Positions 58,650 to 64,000 of a stretch of 64,000 nt of DNA are shown here, in pieces. The notes beneath the pieces are model-generated. The model had not been told where the DNA came from and ran no database searches. It was given only the letters and a program-made list of their open reading frames with translations. The translations under genes and the position numbers were made by a program. The stretch's first letter is position 1. Each line of letters starts with the position of its first letter. The DNA comes from Ceratopteris richardii (Eukaryota; Streptophyta; Polypodiopsida; Polypodiales; Pteridaceae): the NCBI GenBank assembly GCA_020310875.1, contig CM035406.1, forward strand, positions 87,737,664-87,801,663, written 5' to 3'.

Positions 58650-59370
58650 GGTTGGACATTTCTGTTTATACTTCTTAAACTTTCATCCTACTAATCTCTT
58701 AGTCTCTTGGAGGGTTTTCTTCAAACTATGGATCAAGATCAGATGTTACATCTAATTCTTCTCTTGGAGAAGTCAATGGTGAATGGTTCCATCACTTGTG
58801 ATATCTCTCGATAGTTTCTTCAATTAATTGATTGAATCATGCAAGAATAGTACTTTTCAAGGTTAACACAAATTCCGTATATTGAATGAACTTCTTCCAC
58901 GTGTTCCACCCTCAAGACTTGCTTGAATTCAGCCACATAATCACAAGAATCCCCTTTATCATCAAAATAGCTCTTCATGTTTTTCACTAACTATAAGGAT
59001 CTCATCATTCTAGAGTGTTCTTTTTGCCTTGGTAGGGGAAAGTCATCATTTTCTTGATGTGCTCTATGTCCTTTTGGTTGCTTCCATTCTGGCCTACTCA
59101 TTCTTGTTTTGATCTACCCCTTCCTAGATTATTTTCAAAACTTACCTCTTGGACTTATCTTGATTTCTATTTTTGGGTAGCTAAAGTGCTAGTCGGACAT
59201 CTGCTTGTTTGTTTGTGAGATACCAAAGATTTGTAAAACGTAAATACATGCTAACCTTGCCAAAAGTTGTTATTTTGGTTATAATCTAAGACCATACACA
59301 TCTCTTTTTGTCTTGAACTTCATAATTTGTTTTTCCTCTAGGTTGTCGGGTATTTAAACTCATCCATTAA
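58650..59370 (-). mobile_element. Decayed gypsy gag relic, related to the large gypsy element
   Basis: On the minus strand, short segments match the gag at 10200-10620 in the same order: DDFPLPRQKEHSR (against DEFPLPRPREHTR), MKSYFDDKGDSCDYVAEFKQ (against MKNYFDGTRDPYDHVAEFRQ), and LQETKRLVG (against QETVRLAG). A further weak match (DEFKYPD) lies near 59350. It is an old fragment with many breaks and no LTR or pol. Confidence 0.8.
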
Positions 59371-59484
59371 AAACTCATTCTCGGTGTGATGTTTGGTTCA
59401 TCTAAGCTTCCAAGCTTCTTTTGTATCCTCATTCGTGCATAGCTCTATGTTACCATTTTCTTGAGGTATCTTGGTTGTAGTTAT
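59371..59484. other. Short unassigned flank of copia copy 2
   Basis: No feature recognised. The target duplication of the following copia cannot be verified because its right end is outside the window. Confidence 0.4.
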
Positions 59485-60562
59485 TTTTGGTGCATTTTAC
59501 CCAAGCCTACATGCTTGATATGCTTGATATTATCCTCATTTGTAAGTCACATGTGTAGTCATGTGAACACCTCTTGTAAAGAGTTCATTTTTATCTCTTG
59601 TATTTGAAAAAAGAAAAAAGAAAAAGATGGCTTACCTCATCCATGATGTAAAAGAAAACTTGTGGCTCTAACTACCTAAAACCACAAATTTTTGAGCTGA
59701 GGGAATATCTCCTAACTTTGGGGATCACTTTTAGGTGGACCCATTCGAATTCGAATTCAAAACTCCCCCCAAGATAAGCTATAAAAAGAGCAAGAAGGAA
59801 GAGGCGATTAGCAAGCCTTGTACGTGACCACTTCATGTCATTTTGTAGAGATTGAAGAGCTTACTCCATAGCTCTATCATTCTACTCCCATTGTGCAAAG
59901 ATTCATTGCCAATGTGGTTGTAATCATATGTGAATCTATACATTTATCATCATCTACTTCTCTGTTTTGTTCTCTGCTATACTCACTCAGAGCAGTAACT
60001 TCAGAAGGTCATATCTCGAGTTGTATGCAACCTTTTTCAATGTTGGAACATGCGTTGGATAGTTCGTACTGTCTCATTTCTTCATATAAATTTTCATGGT
60101 CATTGAATTTCCAGTTTTGGAGATATCTGCATTTTACTACTCACTGTTCTATCTCTGCAGAGCCCCGAGAATGGTGGGCATGTTCCAGAAATTGATGAAT
60201 CTTCTTCTCAGTGCTCAATCAATCATTTGAAGTGTTTTAACTTGGATTGGGAAGCTTGCTAAGTCTATTTGCTATGTCCAAAAGTAATTTATCTAATTCC
60301 TACCAGGTTGAGAGCACTGTTCATTTTTTCCAGCAGGTGTCTGTCCAAAAATAGCAAGTTTTGGGAGCTAGTCATTTCGCAACTAGTCTGTCTTGACTTA
60401 AACTTTTGGGATGCATGTTCCAAAGTACTTGGGTAATATTTTGGTGGATTTTGGAAGCTCAAAGGGTCTACTAATCAACTCTGAAGTCTCAGATGGCTGG
60501 TGTGAAGCTGGTTGTAGCAGCACCTACTCATCTTTGGATTGCATCCACCATCTCTCTTCACA
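59485..60562 (+). repeat. 5' LTR of copia family A copy 2
   Basis: About 1078 bp, aligned with 4695-5782. TATA box at 59780-59787; GAATTC-repeat palindrome at about 59746-59762; ends CTTCACA before the primer site. Confidence 0.92.
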
Positions 60563-60563
60563 G

Positions 60564-60575
60564 TGGTATCAGAGC
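60564..60575 (+). other. Primer binding site of copia family A copy 2
   Basis: TGGTATCAGAGC, identical to 426-437, one base after the LTR. Confidence 0.93.
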
Positions 60576-60588
60576 ATAGTCAAGCAAC

Positions 60589-61650
60589 ATGGGAGATGGA
60601 TGTCCATCAACAATTGACAAATTGGATCGAAACAACTACCCGGAATGGTCTCTAAGGATGGAGGGTTACCTTCAAGGGAGGAATCTATATGGATTCATAT
60701 CTAGAGATGAAGCAATGCCAACCATGAGGAACAAAGGGCAACCATCACATGAAGAAGTGGAAGGACTTTCAAATTGGTGTTCGAAGGATGCACTTGCAAG
60801 GTCCTATATTCTAAACTCAATCTCTGATTTTCTTTTACCTCATGTCAAGGGATGCAAGACATCAAGAGAGACCTGGAATGCACTTGCTTCTTTCTTCCCT
60901 TCCAACACTCGAGCAAGGAAGAACCAATTGTGGATGGAGTTCACAACAATGATGAAAAGCCCGAAGCAAAATGTGACTGATTATGTCACAAAGATGAAGG
61001 AGATTTCCGACCAACTTGGAAGCATTGGAGAGGTAATTGAAGAGGAGCAAATCATTAGACAAATCATAAATGGAATCAAAGCAGACGACAAGTGGGAGTC
61101 ATTCACAACAACCATGGATTTATACATGGATATGCATGTACCCGACCTCAACACACTCATGGGCCAAATCTTCACTCATGAAGCAAAGATTAGCAAAGGT
61201 TGTGAGTCCTCAAGAGGTAATCAAACTTCTACCTTATACTCTGATAAAGCTAAGGTCAAGGATAAGTCAAAGAATAGGAAGAATGAAGATGAAGGTAGCT
61301 CTTTCCTAGCAAACTTTGCAAGTAGAGGAAGAGCTAGAGGAAGAGGCAGAGGTGGAAAGCAAGGCAGGGGGAGATCCCAATCATCTCAACCTTGCAATAT
61401 ATGTGGCTTATCTAACCATACTATTGAAGAATGTTTCAGGAACCCGAGGAACTCAAGAGGAAGAGGATTCAATAGAGGTGGCTATGGATCAAATAGAGGC
61501 AGGTACAATGGAGGCTACAACTACTACAAAAACAATTACAACAACAACAACAACAACTATCAAAGTGGCCATAGAGGAAGAAGAGACTACAATAACTATG
61601 CAGAGGACCAAAGTCAAGAAGATTCATTATTGATTATGAATCTATCAGTG
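60589..61650 (+). mobile_element. gag region of copia family A copy 2
   Basis: Starts MGDGCPSTIDKLDRNNYPEW. A capsid region (NVTDYVTKMKEISDQLGSIGEVI) and an Arg/Gly-rich stretch precede a CCHC knuckle at about 61393-61434 (CNICGLSNHTIEEC). A Gly/Arg/Asn/Tyr-rich tail with an Asn-repeat, encoded by (CAA)n near 61535-61560, follows. Gag is open throughout in this copy and continues into pol, as copia elements usually encode a single Gag-Pol. Confidence 0.9.
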
Positions 61651-61659
61651 AAGAAGGGT

Positions 61660-64000
61660 AAGGATGATGATCACATATTTTACATTGATTCGGGATGCTC
61701 AAACCATGTAGCAAGAAATGTGGCATTACTTTCTGATTTGGAAGATCCTCATAACAAGCATGAAGTGCAGACAGGAGATGACACAAAGCACTCAGTGGAG
61801 AAGATAGGTAATGTGAAAACATCGGATGGGAATATGAACCTCTTAAGCAAAGTCTTGTATGTCCCTACAATTACCAAAAATTTAATAAATGTTGGACAGA
61901 TTGTTGAAAAAGGATTGCAGGCTAGATTCAACCGATTTGGAGCATATGTTGAAGACCCAAGGCAAGGCTTTCGAAGGATTGCCAAAGGAGAAAAGACAGG
62001 AAGGCTCTTCACTTTTGAAGTGGAAGATACAAAGAACATAGCTTTGTTTAGCTATGGATCTCAAACTCTAACAGAGTTGGAGATATGGCACAAAAGGCTT
62101 GCTCACATTGGTGAGAGGACACTCAAACAAATTTGTAGGGACCAAAGTGTACTTGGTTTGCCTAATATCACAAGGCAACACATGATTTATAAGTGTGAAG
62201 CTTGTCAACTCGGCAAGGCTCATAGACAACCTTTCAAAAAGAAAGGATATATGTATCAAAATCCTTTGGATCTAGTGCACACGGATGTGTGGGGTCAAAG
62301 TAAGGAGCCATCTATATCAGGCTCAAGATATTATCTGTCCTTCATAAATGATTGTAGCAGGTGGACCATTTTGTTTTTCATGAAGCACAAGGATGAAGTG
62401 TTTATTTGCTTTAAGAAGTATATTGCTCTTGTTGAAAACCAAACAGGTAGGACTTTGAAAAGACTCAGATCAGATGGTGGAGGAGAATACTTCTCTTCTG
62501 AATTTGATGCCTTCTTGCATGAAAGAGGCATTAAAAGGGAAGTCACTACAAGGTATACACCGGAACTCAATGGTGTAGCAGAGAGGAAGAACAGAGCTAT
62601 TGTCGAAGCTGCAAGGTCCATGCTCAACGAAAAGGGATTGCCAAACTACCTATGGGCAGAGGCTATGTCTACAGCCACATATCTCATAAATAGACTTCCA
62701 TCTAAGTCACTAGATGGAACCACTCCATATGAAGTGTGGAATGGAAGAAGACCTAGTCTAGAGCATTGTAGAATTTTTGGATGTGTAGCCTATGCTCACA
62801 TTCCTTCTCAAGTAAGAGGGAAATTGGATCCCAAGGCAGAAAAGTGTGTATTCATTGGTTATGATCAAAACCAAAAAGGATATAGATTGTACAATCCAAC
62901 CAATAAAGGATTTTCTATGAGTAGAGATGTAATTTTTTATGAAAACAAATCATGGTTTGATGATGACAGGAAAGTGAAGCTGCCTTATGACTTGGATGAA
63001 GATTTTCCATCACTTCAACCAAAGGCACCAAAGCAGATTGAAGAAAGTGATTCGGAGATTGACCTAGAAGACTTGGAAAGACTAAAGCTATGGAAGAACA
63101 AAGGTAAAGCAAAGATGTAGGATGCTACATATGGACCCGAGAGCTCACATCAACCACTTAGAAGGTCTTCAAGGGAGAAGAAGAAACCAGAGAGGTTTGG
63201 TTATGATACTTCTTTGGTCACGAAGCACTCAATCTACATTGCAAAGGATTCAACCAATGAAGAACCTACCACATTCAAAGAAGCACAAAGCAAGAAAGCT
63301 TGGAGAGATGCAATGGATGAAGAAATGGAAGCCTTGAAGGAGAATGACACTTGGGAGCCTGTACCTAACAAGCCATCTATGAAGGTAATTGGATCTCGAT
63401 GCATATAAAAAATCAAGAGGAATCCAGATGGAAGTATAAATAGACACAAAGCAAGGTTAGTTGCTAAAGGGTTTGCTCAAACCCATGGTATTGATTATGA
63501 GGAGACTTTCTCTCCTGTTGCAAAAATGCCTACAATTAGGGTTCTCATTAGTCTTGCTGCATCTCGAAATTAAAATCTCTATCAACTTGATGTAAAGAAT
63601 GCTTTCTTGAATGGATGGATTTCTAAGGAAGTGTATATGGCACAGCCTCCTGGATATGAGGATGCACATTATCCTAACTATGTATGCAAACTAAAGAAAA
63701 CTTTGTATGGATTGAAGCAAGCTCCAAGAGATTGGAATTTCAGATTGGTGACTTATTTGCAGGACCAAGGATTCAAAGCTAGCAAGGCGGATACCTCTTT
63801 GTTCATAAAGAGGAATGGATTTGAAGTGATCTATTTATGTGTGTATGTTGATGATATTATTATCACAGGCAATGATCTTGAAGGAATCAAACAAGTAAAG
63901 AGTCAAATGAAGGAGGAGTTCAAAATAAGTGACCTCGGACCACTCACTTATTTTCTTGGATTGGAGTTAATCTACACAGGTTCAGGTATGTACACAACAC
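61660..64000 (+). mobile_element. pol region of copia family A copy 2 (truncated by window)
   Basis: Protease FYIDSGCSNHVAR near 61678; pre-integrase module (EIWHKRLAHIGER, KCEACQLGKAHRQPF) near 62080-62240; integrase core near 62280-62660 (DVWGQSKEPS, NGVAERKNR); C-terminal integrase and linker to about 63200; RT from about 63330, with the YVDD box near 63845. RNase H and the right LTR are outside the window. Treated as a fossil. Confidence 0.92.

Larger units (their letters stand above)
59485..64000 (+). mobile_element. Ty1/copia LTR retrotransposon, family A copy 2 (runs off window)
   Basis: Left LTR 59485-60562, primer site, gag, protease, integrase and most of RT are present, in the same order and orientation as copy 1 at 1-5782. 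Protein-level similarity to copy 1 is very high (most gag and integrase blocks identical). The visible part is less broken than copy 1, with perhaps two or three interruptions. Its right part lies beyond the window, so age from LTRs cannot be taken. Confidence 0.95.

Overview
The window is plant nuclear repeat DNA. It is AT-rich and consists almost entirely of long terminal repeat (LTR) retrotransposons nested inside one another. The evidence is tRNA-iMet primer sites (TGGTATCAGAGC) on Ty1/copia elements, a tRNA-Asp type primer site (TGGCGCCGTTGCCGGGGA) on a Ty3/gypsy element, and a CACTA-type transposon end. I see no host protein gene, tRNA, rRNA or CRISPR. The pattern fits intergenic DNA of a large-genome vascular plant (a gymnosperm, fern or large angiosperm genome); I cannot resolve it further.

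Left part (1-26.3 kb). A copia element (family A, copy 1) runs from before the window to 5782. It abuts a satellite array built on an 18-bp unit rich in ATGCAT/GCATATGC. A 16.7-kb gypsy element (6833-23559) has inserted into that array, with a perfect CATAT target duplication and two 634-bp LTRs that differ at only about 7 positions. It carries gag with three zinc knuckles, retropepsin, RT-RNase H, two zinc-binding HHCC-like modules and integrase, then a second retropepsin-like domain, a tail of repeated W-V-P-K motifs and about 4 kb of accessory coding sequence. The array resumes to about 25.3 kb. It is followed by 250-bp repeats with GA microsatellites and a CACTA-like end at 26311.

Middle part (26.6-41.5 kb). 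An old minus-strand copia relic is split by copia element 2 (27188-40123, perfect TTATA duplication). Element 2 carries copia element 3 (32798-39190) inside one LTR.

Right part (41.5-64 kb). Copia element 5 (42683-54829, perfect ATTAC duplication) holds copia element 6 (46696-52271) in its gag region and a 1028-bp solo LTR (53489-54516) in its right LTR. After older relics, including a decayed gag related to the big gypsy element, a second family A copia (copy 2) starts at 59485 and runs off the window.

Nesting order and LTR divergence agree where both can be read: element 5 (about 7-8%) is older than its guest element 6 (about 5%), and element 2 (about 3.3%) is at least as old as its guest element 3 (about 3.1%). 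The gypsy (about 1.1%) is the youngest dated insertion. All divergence values are hand counts. Nearly all long reading frames here are retroelement parts or artefacts of stop-free satellite repeats.
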